From NCBI RefSeq assembly GCF_000621505.1, contig NZ_JHYD01000033.1, positions 1 through 64,000 on the forward strand: a DNA stretch of 64,000 nucleotides, in the 5' to 3' direction. Below, piece after piece: positions 8,947-17,194 of the stretch; position 1 is the first letter of the stretch, and every line of letters starts with the position of its first letter. The translations under genes were made by a program, and so were the position numbers. This DNA comes from Ruminiclostridium cellobioparum DSM 1351 = ATCC 15832. Lineage in GTDB: Bacteria > Bacillota > Clostridia > Acetivibrionales > DSM-1351. The notes under the pieces were generated by a model. That model had not been told where the DNA came from. It saw only the letters and a list, made by a program, of their open reading frames with translations, and did not search any database.

Positions 8947-11019
8947 ATGGATATGAGTCAGTATTTACAAATATTTATCGAAGAGGCGAATGAGCATGTT
9001 CAGAATCTTAACCAGTGTTTGCTGCAAATGGAAAAAGATCCTGAGGACAAGGATGTCCTGAATGAGATATTCAGAGTAGCTCATACTCTTAAGGGAATGG
9101 CGGGTACAATGGGTTATACCAAAATGACCAAGCTGACCCATGATATGGAGAATGTACTTCATGCCATTAGAAATGATGAGATCAAGGTAACTTCAGAGCT
9201 TGTTGATGTTCTGTTCAAGTGTCTTGATGCTCTTGAAAACTATGTCAACAGTGTAGTTTCCACCGGCGGTGAAGGTGACAGGGAATATAAGGACGTTATA
9301 GCAACCCTGAATGCCATACTTCAGAACAAGGGCGCAGCAGCAGCTCCTGCCGTAAATAAGGCCCCTGTGCCTGCGGCGGCCGAAGCAAGTGAGAAGTATG
9401 TGACTGCACTTGTAGATCTGGACGAGTTTGAGCAGAATGCTGTCAACAAGGCAATAGATATGGGTATGAATGCCTTAAAGATAACAATAGTTCTCAACAA
9501 AGGCTGTCTGTTGAAATCAGCCAGGGCATTCATCCTTTTCCAGACGCTGGAAAGGTATGGAGAAATAATAAAATCCCAACCAGTGGTTCAGGATATAGAG
9601 GATGAAAAGTTTGAGTTTGAGTTCACAGTTGTTGTGGTATCCAAAGAGGATGAGCAGCATTTTTCAAAGGAACTCAATTCTATTGCAGAAGTAGATGAGG
9701 TTATTATAAGACCGATGGGCAGATTCAATAACGGCGTTGCAGTGGAAGCCGAGAAGCTGGAAAAGGTTGAAACCGAAGTGAGGTCAGCGGATTCTGCCGA
9801 AAGTCATGCGGCAAAAGAAACAGAAACGCAGGAGGCCGCAAAGCAGAATGGAAACAATGCTGCGAGAAAAACTCAAAGAACGGTCAGAGTCGATATAGAC
9901 AGACTTGATGTGCTTATGAATCTGGTTGGCGAGCTTATAATAACCAAAACAAGGCTTGAAGGAACAGATATAACCGAAAAGCCCCAGGAATACCATGAAA
10001 CCCTGGAATACCTGGAAAGGATCACCACAAATCTGAATGATGCCGTTATGAAGGTCAGGATGGTGCCTATTGAAACAGTATTCAACAGATTCCCCAGAAT
10101 GATCAGGGATATTGCCAAGGATCTGGGCAAGGAAATAGAACTGGTTATGTCGGGTGAAGAAACAGAATTGGACAGAACGGTCATAGATGAAATTGGAGAT
10201 CCTCTCATCCACTTGCTCAGAAACTCCTGTGACCACGGTCTGGAATCCACTGAAAAGAGAAAGCAGCTTGGCAAGCCCGAGCATGGGAAAATAAACCTGA
10301 CGGCATATCAGTCGGGCAACAATGTAATAATTGAAGTTGGAGATGACGGAGCCGGAATAAATATTGATAAAATCAAAGCCAAAGCAATTGAGAATGGTAT
10401 TGTCACAAGAGAGGCTGCCAATTCCATGTCTCAGCAGGAAGCCATAGAACTGCTTTTCAGACCAAGCTTCAGTACCGCTGAGAAGATCACCGGACTTTCA
10501 GGCAGAGGGGTTGGACTTGACGTTGTCAAGACAAAGATAGAACAGCTGGGTGGAACGGTTGAGGTTGAGACTGCCAGCGGAAGGGGCAGTAAATTCCTCA
10601 TAAAGCTGCCGCTTACACTTGCTATTTATCAGGCTCTGCTTGTGAATGTAGGCAGTGAAAAGTATGCCATACCATTGGGCTCCATTTATCAGATATATGA
10701 GTGGAAGGCCGAGGATGTCAAATCAGTACAGGGTCAGGAAGTAATACTTCTGAGAAATATGGTTGTGCCCATTACAAGACTGGCAGATTCCCTCGAGGTA
10801 CCCGACAGCCATACAAAGACTCAGAACAAGCTGAAGATCGTTATTGTAAGAAAAGGAGAAAAGCTTACAGGTCTTGTGGTTGACAGCGTTATAGGACAGC
10901 AGGAAATAGTAATCAAGTCACTTGGAAAGCTGCTTACCGGTATTAAATATCTTGCCGGAGCCACTATTCTTGGTGACGGTAATGTTGCACTGATCATTGA
11001 CGTTAATTCCATTACATAA
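8947..11019 (+). CDS. cheA: Chemotaxis sensor histidine kinase CheA
   Basis: A 690-residue CheA with, in order, an Hpt domain (His46 in VAHTLKGMAGTMGY), a P2-like region around 155-260, the dimerisation domain, a HATPase domain (LLRNSCDHG, DDGAGI, GRGVGLDVV) and a C-terminal CheW-like domain. CheA phosphorylates CheY and CheB in response to receptor signals. It starts two bases after cheB, with GGGGG at 8932-8936. A charged, alanine-rich linker around residues 105-135 precedes P2. Confidence 0.96.
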   Translation: MDMSQYLQIFIEEANEHVQNLNQCLLQMEKDPEDKDVLNEIFRVAHTLKGMAGTMGYTKMTKLTHDMENVLHAIRNDEIKVTSELVDVLFKCLDALENYVNSVVSTGGEGDREYKDVIATLNAILQNKGAAAAPAVNKAPVPAAAEASEKYVTALVDLDEFEQNAVNKAIDMGMNALKITIVLNKGCLLKSARAFILFQTLERYGEIIKSQPVVQDIEDEKFEFEFTVVVVSKEDEQHFSKELNSIAEVDEVIIRPMGRFNNGVAVEAEKLEKVETEVRSADSAESHAAKETETQEAAKQNGNNAARKTQRTVRVDIDRLDVLMNLVGELIITKTRLEGTDITEKPQEYHETLEYLERITTNLNDAVMKVRMVPIETVFNRFPRMIRDIAKDLGKEIELVMSGEETELDRTVIDEIGDPLIHLLRNSCDHGLESTEKRKQLGKPEHGKINLTAYQSGNNVIIEVGDDGAGINIDKIKAKAIENGIVTREAANSMSQQEAIELLFRPSFSTAEKITGLSGRGVGLDVVKTKIEQLGGTVEVETASGRGSKFLIKLPLTLAIYQALLVNVGSEKYAIPLGSIYQIYEWKAEDVKSVQGQEVILLRNMVVPITRLADSLEVPDSHTKTQNKLKIVIVRKGEKLTGLVVDSVIGQQEIVIKSLGKLLTGIKYLAGATILGDGNVALIIDVNSIT

Positions 11020-11028
11020 AAATATCTA

Positions 11029-11126
11029 TTGACGGCGTACATATATTCGACTTATAGCGGTGGAGGAGTAAACAAATTTCATTATTATTTTTGGCCGCTA
11101 TTGCGGCTCAAAGCCATAAAATGGCT
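11029..11126 (+). promoter_or_regulatory. Candidate internal promoter and two hairpins upstream of cheW
   Basis: TTGACG (11029-11034) and TTATAG (11052-11057) are 17 bp apart, a possible weak internal promoter. Further down GCCGC (11094-11098) pairs with GCGGC (11103-11107), and AGCCAT (11112-11117) pairs with ATGGCT (11121-11126), ending directly at the cheW AGGAGG. The hairpins may affect mRNA processing or cheW translation; this is inference. Confidence 0.35.
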
Positions 11127-11137
11127 AGGAGGTTAAT

Positions 11138-11584
11138 ATGGCAGAAGCACAGGTAAATGATTTTGATACAAAACAATTTATTATATTCCGTCTTGGGGAA
11201 GAACGCTTTGGAATAGATTCCTTAAAAATAACAACAATAGACAGAATGAAAACCATAACACGAGTTCCCAAAACACCGGAATTCATAAAGGGAGTAATAA
11301 ACCTGAGAGGTGACATTATCCCGGTTATGGATCTAAGGGCAAAATTCAATCTGCCGCCTGTTGAGGAAACAGAGGAAACCAGGATAATTATTTTGAAGCT
11401 GGAGGAGATATCCATAGGGGTTATAGTGGATCAGGTACTTCAGACCATCCAGCTGAGCGGTGAGGATATAGAAAATACTTCAAGCCTTATAAACAGCGCA
11501 GCGGCGGAATATATTTCAGGCATAGGCAAGGTTGGCGGTGAAATTGTAACTTTAATAAACTTTGAGAAATTAGTTAAGCTTTGA
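11138..11584 (+). CDS. cheW: Chemotaxis coupling protein CheW
   Basis: A 148-residue single CheW domain (ITRVPKTPEFIKGVINLRG, VIPVMDLRAKF, VDQVLQ segments) that links receptors to CheA. AGGAGG at 11127-11132 fixes ATG 11138. It is separated from cheA by 118 bp containing hairpins, the largest gap in this part of the operon. Confidence 0.95.
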   Translation: MAEAQVNDFDTKQFIIFRLGEERFGIDSLKITTIDRMKTITRVPKTPEFIKGVINLRGDIIPVMDLRAKFNLPPVEETEETRIIILKLEEISIGVIVDQVLQTIQLSGEDIENTSSLINSAAAEYISGIGKVGGEIVTLINFEKLVKL

Positions 11585-11609
11585 TTAAAAAAAGATTGAG
11601 GTAAAGGTA

Positions 11610-12227
11610 ATGGCGATTAGTTTTGATGAGTTAAGCAATATACAGATGGATGTGCTTAAAGAAATCGGAAATATCGGAGCCGGAAACGCCGTAACATCTC
11701 TGGCAAAGATGATTGATAAAAAAGTGGATATGGCTGTGCCAAAGGTTAAGATCATGGGTTTTGACAAGGTCAGCCAGATGTTGGGCGGAGAAGAAATAAT
11801 CGTAGTTGGAATATTATTAAGTGTCACCGGAGATATGACCGGAATAATGATGTTTGTCCTTGACAATTATGCTGCAAGGCAACTGGTCAATATTCTTTTG
11901 GGCAGTGATTCCACCAGTCTGGAATTCGACGAAATGGAACTGTCGGCGCTTAAGGAAATAGGAAACATACTGACCGGTTCATATCTGAATGCACTTGCAG
12001 GCTTGACAAATCTTAAGATTCTGCCTTCGATACCTGAATTGGCAATAGATATGGCCGGTGCCATACTGAGTGTTCCTGCCATAGAATTCGGAAAAGTAGG
12101 CGACTCGGTCCTGTATATAGAGACTGAGTTCAGCGAAGGCATTACTAAAGTATTCGGGGACTTTCTTTTAATACCTGATGTGGATTCATATGAGGTATTA
12201 TTAAAAGCATTGGGAGTTATAGAATAA
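11610..12227 (+). CDS. cheC: CheY-P phosphatase CheC
   Basis: A 205-residue protein with two copies of the CheC/FliY phosphatase signature: DVLKEIGNIGAGNAVTSLA near the N-terminus and ALKEIGNILTGSYLNALA in the middle, each carrying the E-x2-N pair. CheC dephosphorylates CheY-P and is activated by CheD. It is followed after one base by cheD, the common pairing in Firmicutes. Confidence 0.94.
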   Translation: MAISFDELSNIQMDVLKEIGNIGAGNAVTSLAKMIDKKVDMAVPKVKIMGFDKVSQMLGGEEIIVVGILLSVTGDMTGIMMFVLDNYAARQLVNILLGSDSTSLEFDEMELSALKEIGNILTGSYLNALAGLTNLKILPSIPELAIDMAGAILSVPAIEFGKVGDSVLYIETEFSEGITKVFGDFLLIPDVDSYEVLLKALGVIE

Positions 12228-12228
12228 T

Positions 12229-12717
12229 ATGGATATAGAAATTATAAAGGTTGGTATGGCTGATCTGAATTCCGCCCACCATCCTTGTATGATAACAACG
12301 CTTGGGTTGGGCTCCTGTGTGGGCGTTGCCTTGTATGACTCTGCTACTAAAATTGTCGGTTTGGCTCACGTTATGTTACCCTCCAGTGAGCAGGCAAAAA
12401 ATAATAGTAACATTGCAAAATTTGCTGATACTGCTATTGTTCGATTGGTAGAAGATATGGTAAAATTAGGTGCACGAAAGGAACGGATAACAGCCAAACT
12501 GGCCGGAGGAGCACAGATGTTTGCATTCAGCCAGGGATCGGAATTAATGAGAATTGGTTATAGAAATGTAATTGCTTCCAAAGAAAAACTGAAAGAATTA
12601 AAAATACCGGTTATTTCTGAGGATACAGGCGGGAATTATGGACGTACCATTGAAATTTTTTCGGATGACGGCAGACTGATGGTTAAGACCATTGGCTGTG
12701 GAATTAAGCAATTATAA
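12229..12717 (+). CDS. cheD: Chemoreceptor glutamine deamidase CheD
   Basis: A 162-residue protein with the catalytic Cys in TTLGLGSCVGVALYD, the His in VGLAHVMLPSS and the KLAGGAQMF motif. CheD deamidates receptor glutamines and stimulates CheC. Its start lies one base after the cheC stop, so the two are probably translationally coupled. Confidence 0.94.
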   Translation: MDIEIIKVGMADLNSAHHPCMITTLGLGSCVGVALYDSATKIVGLAHVMLPSSEQAKNNSNIAKFADTAIVRLVEDMVKLGARKERITAKLAGGAQMFAFSQGSELMRIGYRNVIASKEKLKELKIPVISEDTGGNYGRTIEIFSDDGRLMVKTIGCGIKQL

Positions 12718-12816
12718 CATTTTATTTTAACAAAAGAAAAGAATGTAGATATTCTTTACAGAGCCGTATGATTGGCTTTGCTTTCAATCGCATTAAGGCG
12801 TAAATGAGAGGTAAGA

Positions 12817-13209
12817 ATGGAGACAATTATGAAAATACCGTTTTTATTGGCAATGGCTGCCTCAATAATAACCGGAGTTGTGAGTATTTCAAACAACTCC
12901 AGTACAAATCAGACTTGCATACGAATGATAATAGCTCTGATTGGTTTCTATGTACTTGGTAAAATTCTGAGTACTACATTGGCCGGAATCGTCGAAGAAC
13001 AGAACAAACAGAAACTGGAAGCTGAAAGGCAGCAGCAGCTTGAACAATTCAAACTTGAACAAATTAAACTAGAGCAGGAAAAGAATGAAAAGCTTAAGCA
13101 GGAAGAACATTTAGGGACTAAATTGGATTTGTTTGCCGGCAGCAGCCAGGACGATGATTTTTCTCCACTAGATCTATCACAGGCGATCAGGACAAAAGTG
13201 AAAGAATAG
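12817..13209 (+). CDS. Small membrane protein with coiled coil, function unknown
   Basis: A 130-residue protein with two hydrophobic segments (about residues 5-24 and 35-57) and a following highly charged Gln/Glu/Lys-rich stretch from about 63 to 95 that should form a coiled coil. I do not recognise a named family. Two in-frame ATGs (12817 and 12829) are possible; GAGAGGT just upstream favours 12817. It lies between cheD and sigD in a co-directional row, so it is probably made with the motility proteins. It might serve the motor or export apparatus, but nothing in the sequence proves that. Confidence 0.7.
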   Translation: METIMKIPFLLAMAASIITGVVSISNNSSTNQTCIRMIIALIGFYVLGKILSTTLAGIVEEQNKQKLEAERQQQLEQFKLEQIKLEQEKNEKLKQEEHLGTKLDLFAGSSQDDDFSPLDLSQAIRTKVKE

Positions 13210-13246
13210 ACTTTGGTGATGTATAGTAATTTAATGGGGGATTTAC

Positions 13247-14014
13247 ATGCTTGGTATGAACAATATTAATCAGCTTTGGAAGCAATATACTGAAAATAAA
13301 GATCCTGCTGCAAAAGAAAAATTAATTATTCATTATGCATATCTGATTAAATACGTAGCAGGAAGGTTAAGTATCTACTTCGGATCAAATGTGGAATTTG
13401 ATGATCTGGTTGGTTATGGAGCTTTTGGACTTATAGATGCCATTGAGAAGTTCGATGTTACAAAAGGTGCTAAGTTTGAAACATATGCCTCTTTAAGAAT
13501 AAGGGGGTCTATAATAGATAGTATCAGAGATCTGGATTGGGTTCCGAGATCTTTGAGACAGAAAAACAAGGAACTGGAAAGAGTTTATGCAGAGATAGAG
13601 AATGAATGCGGTCATTCGGCTACCGACAAAGAAGTGGCTGAGAAGCTTGGAATAGGTATGGATGAATTTTATAGGCTCCTTAATGATGTTAATGTTTCTT
13701 CAATGATGTCTCTGGAAGAATTTATGGAACAAAATTATGAGAGGGGCCTTGAAATAGTCAGCGAAAATACTGAAGACAAGCCTGAAGCTTCTTTGGAGTT
13801 CAGTGAGATCAAAGAGCTGTTGGCTGATTCCATAAACAAATTACCCGAAAAAGAGAAAGCGGTAATTACTTTTTATTATTTCGAAGAACTTACTTTGAAA
13901 GAAATAAGTGCCATAATGAATGTAACTGAGTCCAGAATATCTCAGCTGCACACAAAAGCACTTTTAAGGATGAGAGGCAAATTGTTCAGACACAAAATAA
14001 TGCTTGAATCTTAA
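13247..14014 (+). CDS. sigD: RNA polymerase sigma-28 factor of the SigD/FliA/WhiG type
   Basis: A 255-residue sigma factor with region 2 (FDDLVGYGAFGLIDAIEKFD, YASLRIRGSIIDSIRDLDW), region 3 (VPRSLRQKNKELE) and region 4 (LPEKEKAVITFYYFEELTLK, VTESRISQLHTKAL). The RGSIIDSIRDLDWVPRSLR segment is diagnostic of flagellar sigma-28. It directs late motility genes. GGGGGAT at 13236 supports ATG 13247. Position late in the fla/che operon matches Bacillus and clostridia. Confidence 0.94.
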   Translation: MLGMNNINQLWKQYTENKDPAAKEKLIIHYAYLIKYVAGRLSIYFGSNVEFDDLVGYGAFGLIDAIEKFDVTKGAKFETYASLRIRGSIIDSIRDLDWVPRSLRQKNKELERVYAEIENECGHSATDKEVAEKLGIGMDEFYRLLNDVNVSSMMSLEEFMEQNYERGLEIVSENTEDKPEASLEFSEIKELLADSINKLPEKEKAVITFYYFEELTLKEISAIMNVTESRISQLHTKALLRMRGKLFRHKIMLES

Positions 14015-14024
14015 AGGAGAGTTT

Positions 14025-15416
14025 ATGGCAAATCAAAACGATTTAAAAATCCTGGTTACTGTTTCGCCTGACGAGTTAAAGGCGTTTATAACCATCTATC
14101 CAAGCGAAGACTATTCCAGAGTGAGCAGGGACGAAATAATTTCTGCGCTTCAAAATCAGAAGGTTACATATGGAATCAAGGAAGATGTCATTGATTTATG
14201 CTGTAACAGGCCGATTTATAATGAAGAAATATGTATAGCAGAAGGTATCCCGGCACAAAACGGAAAAAACGGATCGGTAATTTATCATTTTGATACATCG
14301 GTAGCCAAGTCTCCAACCCTATTGGATGATGGCAGGATAAACTACAGGGAATTGAATTTGATTCAATCTGTAAGCCAGGGCCAGCTGCTCTGCTCTCTGG
14401 AACCGCCGTTGATGGGGACTCAGGGTATGACGGTCAGAGGCAAGGTAATTGCTGCTGTGAATGGCAGACCTGCGGTAATGCCGCGGGGAAAAAATGTACA
14501 GGTGTCGGAAGACGGACAAAAATTGTATGCCTCCACTGCCGGAGAGGTAGAATATCTTGATGCCACAAAGGTAAGTGTTTACACAAACCACGAGGTTCCG
14601 GCCGATGTAGACAATTCCACCGGAAATGTAACTTTTGTGGGAAGTGTCATTATAAAAGGAAATGTCTTATCGGGCTTCAGTGTGGAAGCAGGAGGAAATG
14701 TTGAGGTTTACGGAGTAGTGGAAGGAGCCACAATCAAGGCCGGCGGAAACATTATTCTCAGAAGGGGAATGCAGGGGATGGGCAAAGGAACCCTCATTGC
14801 CGGCGGGGATATAGTATCCAGATATATTGAGTATTGCAATGTGGAAGCACAGGGTAACATCCAGGCAGAAGCCGTCATGCACAGCAACATAAAATGCGGG
14901 AACAAGCTTGAACTGACCGGAAGAAAAGGTCTGCTGGTGGGAGGTACCTGTAAGGTAGGTAAGATCATTGTGGCAAAAGTAATCGGCTCTCATATGGCTA
15001 CCGTAACCGACCTGGAGGTTGGTACCGATCCTACGGTGAGGGAACGTTATAAACAGGTTAAGGAAGAATTATCCTCCAGTGAATCCGATATCAAAAAAGC
15101 AGAACAGGCAATAACCATATTGAAAAAACTCGAAGGAATGGGTGCGCTGACACCTGATAAACAGGAAATCCTGACAAAGAGCGTTAGAACCAAGATATAT
15201 CTTTCATCAAGGGTGGAAGAGCTCAAAAATGAAATGGTCATACTTGATGAAAAACTTCAGCAGGAAGTCAGCGGGAAAGTACGTTCCCTGAATACAATCT
15301 ATCCGGGTGTAAAAGTCACTATAGGAACCTGCACCATGTATGTCAAAGAAACCTTACAGTATTGTACCCTGTACAGGGACGGAGCCGATATCAGGGTTGG
15401 CGCCGTTGATAAATAA
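14025..15416 (+). CDS. DUF342/FapA-type polymer-forming protein
   Basis: A 463-residue protein with the DUF342 architecture: an N-terminal region, then beta-helical repeats (GNVLSGFSVEAGGNVEVYGV, AGGNIILRRGMQGMGKG), then a C-terminal coiled coil from about 345 to 430. Members occur in flagellar/chemotaxis operons of Firmicutes; the molecular role is poorly known. AAAGGAGA at 14013-14020 supports ATG 14025; an upstream in-frame start at 14004 overlaps sigD. Confidence 0.85.
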   Translation: MANQNDLKILVTVSPDELKAFITIYPSEDYSRVSRDEIISALQNQKVTYGIKEDVIDLCCNRPIYNEEICIAEGIPAQNGKNGSVIYHFDTSVAKSPTLLDDGRINYRELNLIQSVSQGQLLCSLEPPLMGTQGMTVRGKVIAAVNGRPAVMPRGKNVQVSEDGQKLYASTAGEVEYLDATKVSVYTNHEVPADVDNSTGNVTFVGSVIIKGNVLSGFSVEAGGNVEVYGVVEGATIKAGGNIILRRGMQGMGKGTLIAGGDIVSRYIEYCNVEAQGNIQAEAVMHSNIKCGNKLELTGRKGLLVGGTCKVGKIIVAKVIGSHMATVTDLEVGTDPTVRERYKQVKEELSSSESDIKKAEQAITILKKLEGMGALTPDKQEILTKSVRTKIYLSSRVEELKNEMVILDEKLQQEVSGKVRSLNTIYPGVKVTIGTCTMYVKETLQYCTLYRDGADIRVGAVDK

Positions 15417-15454
15417 GGCTGTTCTACATAGCAAGTCAGAGGGGGTCGGTTAAT

Positions 15455-15739
15455 ATGTCAATTAAACCAATGGATTTTCAGGTTTTGTATCCCAAAACAA
15501 CTGAGCTGTCCAAAACGTATAACGACGAGGCCAACAAAAACCAGGCTGTACACCAGCAGCAGGCCGAGGCAAACCGTGACAGGATAGATCACAGTATGAA
15601 GCAGGTGGTTGCCAGGGAAAATGTACAGGGCGGACGCGTAAATGAGAAGCAGCAAAAAGATAATAATAAGCAGAACGAGAAAAAAAAGAAGCAAAAGAAT
15701 AATGGAGAAAATACGCCTAGAATTGATATAAGGATATAG
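15455..15739 (+). CDS. Small hydrophilic protein of unknown function in the fla/che operon
   Basis: A 94-residue, strongly charged, probably disordered protein. The first 15 residues (MSIKPMDFQVLYPKT) are the most ordered-looking part; the rest is rich in Gln, Asn and Lys with a poly-Lys run. GAGGGGGT precedes ATG 15455. No named domain is visible. It is placed between the DUF342 gene and the DUF6115-like gene with short gaps, so it belongs to the operon. Confidence 0.7.
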   Translation: MSIKPMDFQVLYPKTTELSKTYNDEANKNQAVHQQQAEANRDRIDHSMKQVVARENVQGGRVNEKQQKDNNKQNEKKKKQKNNGENTPRIDIRI

Positions 15740-15755
15740 TTTCATTGAGGTGAAC

Positions 15756-16574
15756 ATGGGTGCTTTTTACGTAAGTATTATATTTTTAGGGATTTTATTA
15801 ATAATTGGATCCCTGTTTTTTATTGTAATGGACAAGGTTAACGGGAAAGATTTTTTCAAGGAATTTGACAGAAAAAAGGAAGAGATGTTTAACCTGATTC
15901 AGGATTCTGAAGAAATGCTCCAGGAACTGAACAAAATGTCCGATTATGTTGTAACTTCAATTTCAGAGAAAAATCAGGAATTTTTTGATAAGTATAACAG
16001 GGCACAGGCTGATGATGAATATTACCAGCCGTCTGAAAATTTGAGCAAGGGGGCCGGGGTATACAATCAAATGCTAAGGCCTGCGGTACCTGTGAGAGTT
16101 AATTCCATACCGCCGGTACCCGTGGCAAAGATTCCCGTTCCTGTAATGCCCTCTGAAAATGAGCAGGTTTCCCCGACCAGTGGAAATACGCACACAAAGG
16201 AAGCTGCTCAGAAGAGAGGCAGGAAAGCCAAGGATAATATAAAACGGCAGGAAGAAATAAAACCAAATGAAGATGTAAAGCCGCAGCAGGATGTAAAGCC
16301 AAATGAAGATGCAAAGCTTATGGACCCTCTGAAAGTTGACGATGACATAAATGCACAGGAGCTTATTCAACCGGAAGAAAAAGAATTCACCCCGCTCAGT
16401 ACCGACCCCGGGTCTGATAATGAAGCTGACGGCAATAAGTCAAAGCTTGTTTTGAATAATAAGAGACATGAGGTTCTGAAAATGATAGAACAGGGAATGA
16501 CTAATGACGAAATAGCTGACAGGCTCAAAATAGGCAAAGGTGAAATTAATCTGATCAGAGGACTGAGCAAATGA
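15756..16574 (+). CDS. DUF6115-like membrane-anchored protein with C-terminal helix-turn-helix-like region
   Basis: A 272-residue protein with one N-terminal membrane segment (about 4-24), a short coiled coil, a long low-complexity middle with repeats of the type KPNEDVKPQQDVKP, and a conserved C-terminus (RHEVLKMIEQGMTNDEIADR) that looks like a small helix-turn-helix. Similar proteins in clostridial motility operons are grouped as DUF6115. ATG 15756 follows GAGG at 15747-15750; a GTG at 15750 is an alternative. Its stop overlaps the next start as ATGA. Confidence 0.7.
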   Translation: MGAFYVSIIFLGILLIIGSLFFIVMDKVNGKDFFKEFDRKKEEMFNLIQDSEEMLQELNKMSDYVVTSISEKNQEFFDKYNRAQADDEYYQPSENLSKGAGVYNQMLRPAVPVRVNSIPPVPVAKIPVPVMPSENEQVSPTSGNTHTKEAAQKRGRKAKDNIKRQEEIKPNEDVKPQQDVKPNEDAKLMDPLKVDDDINAQELIQPEEKEFTPLSTDPGSDNEADGNKSKLVLNNKRHEVLKMIEQGMTNDEIADRLKIGKGEINLIRGLSK

Positions 16575-17143
16575 GAAAAGTTCATGAAAAAAGTATTATA
16601 TTAGGTATCGGTATAGGAATGGTCATAACTTCGGTAGCAGGTCTTATTTATTCGGGCGGTGACGGAACCCGTTCGGATGCCAAAGACCTTTCCAGGGAAG
16701 AAATAGTCAGACTGGCCAAAGGTTACGGCATGGTTGAACCAGTCCGCCTTGTGGAGGATGATGCGGCAGCAGCCACTCAGACAGGAAATCCGGCTGCGGA
16801 CAATACACCTTCCGGGAGTACCGGATCAGCCTCTCAAAACAGCGCAGCTGCACAGCAGACCGATGAAGCCGGGATTACACTGGAACCGGCCGGAGAACCT
16901 GAAATCCAAACTCCGGCAGAGCCTGATGCGGAAGGAAAAAATATAACGGTGGAAATAAAGCGGGGCTATAATTCCTCCATGGTGGCACAACTTTTGTATG
17001 ATAAAGGTGTCATATCGGATATGAAAAAGTTTGTGGATACCATGGCCGCATATAGTGCCACAAAGAAAATCAATATAGGCACTTATACCTTCAAGAAAAA
17101 CGATGATTATGTTCACATTGTCAAAGTCATATGCAGTTTATAA
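16571..17143 (+). CDS. MltG/YceG-like membrane protein (LysM-like part only)
   Basis: A 190-residue protein with an N-terminal membrane segment, a Thr/Pro/Ala-rich linker and a C-terminal part resembling the first domain of the endolytic transglycosylase MltG (RGYNSSMVAQLLYDKGVISD, IGTYTFKKNDDY). The catalytic domain of MltG is absent, as in other short Firmicute versions. It is translationally coupled to the gene before it (ATGA at 16571) and is the last gene of the operon. Confidence 0.72.
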   Translation: MRKVHEKSIILGIGIGMVITSVAGLIYSGGDGTRSDAKDLSREEIVRLAKGYGMVEPVRLVEDDAAAATQTGNPAADNTPSGSTGSASQNSAAAQQTDEAGITLEPAGEPEIQTPAEPDAEGKNITVEIKRGYNSSMVAQLLYDKGVISDMKKFVDTMAAYSATKKINIGTYTFKKNDDYVHIVKVICSL

Positions 17144-17144
17144 A

Positions 17145-17177
17145 AAAACCACTCTGAGCCGGTGCTCAAGTGGTTTT
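17145..17177 (+). terminator. Terminator of the flagellar/chemotaxis operon
   Basis: AAAACCACT (17145-17153) pairs with AGTGGTTTT (17169-17177), with an inner TGAGC/GCTCA pairing and CGGT loop. The stop of the last operon gene lies immediately before it. It also sits between convergent genes and could serve both strands. Confidence 0.88.
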
Positions 17178-17194
17178 CTAACGTTGTGACTGTA

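Noticed and set aside
9784-10284. Long antisense open frames within cheA
   Set aside because: They mirror codon structure of a well conserved gene and have no start signals.
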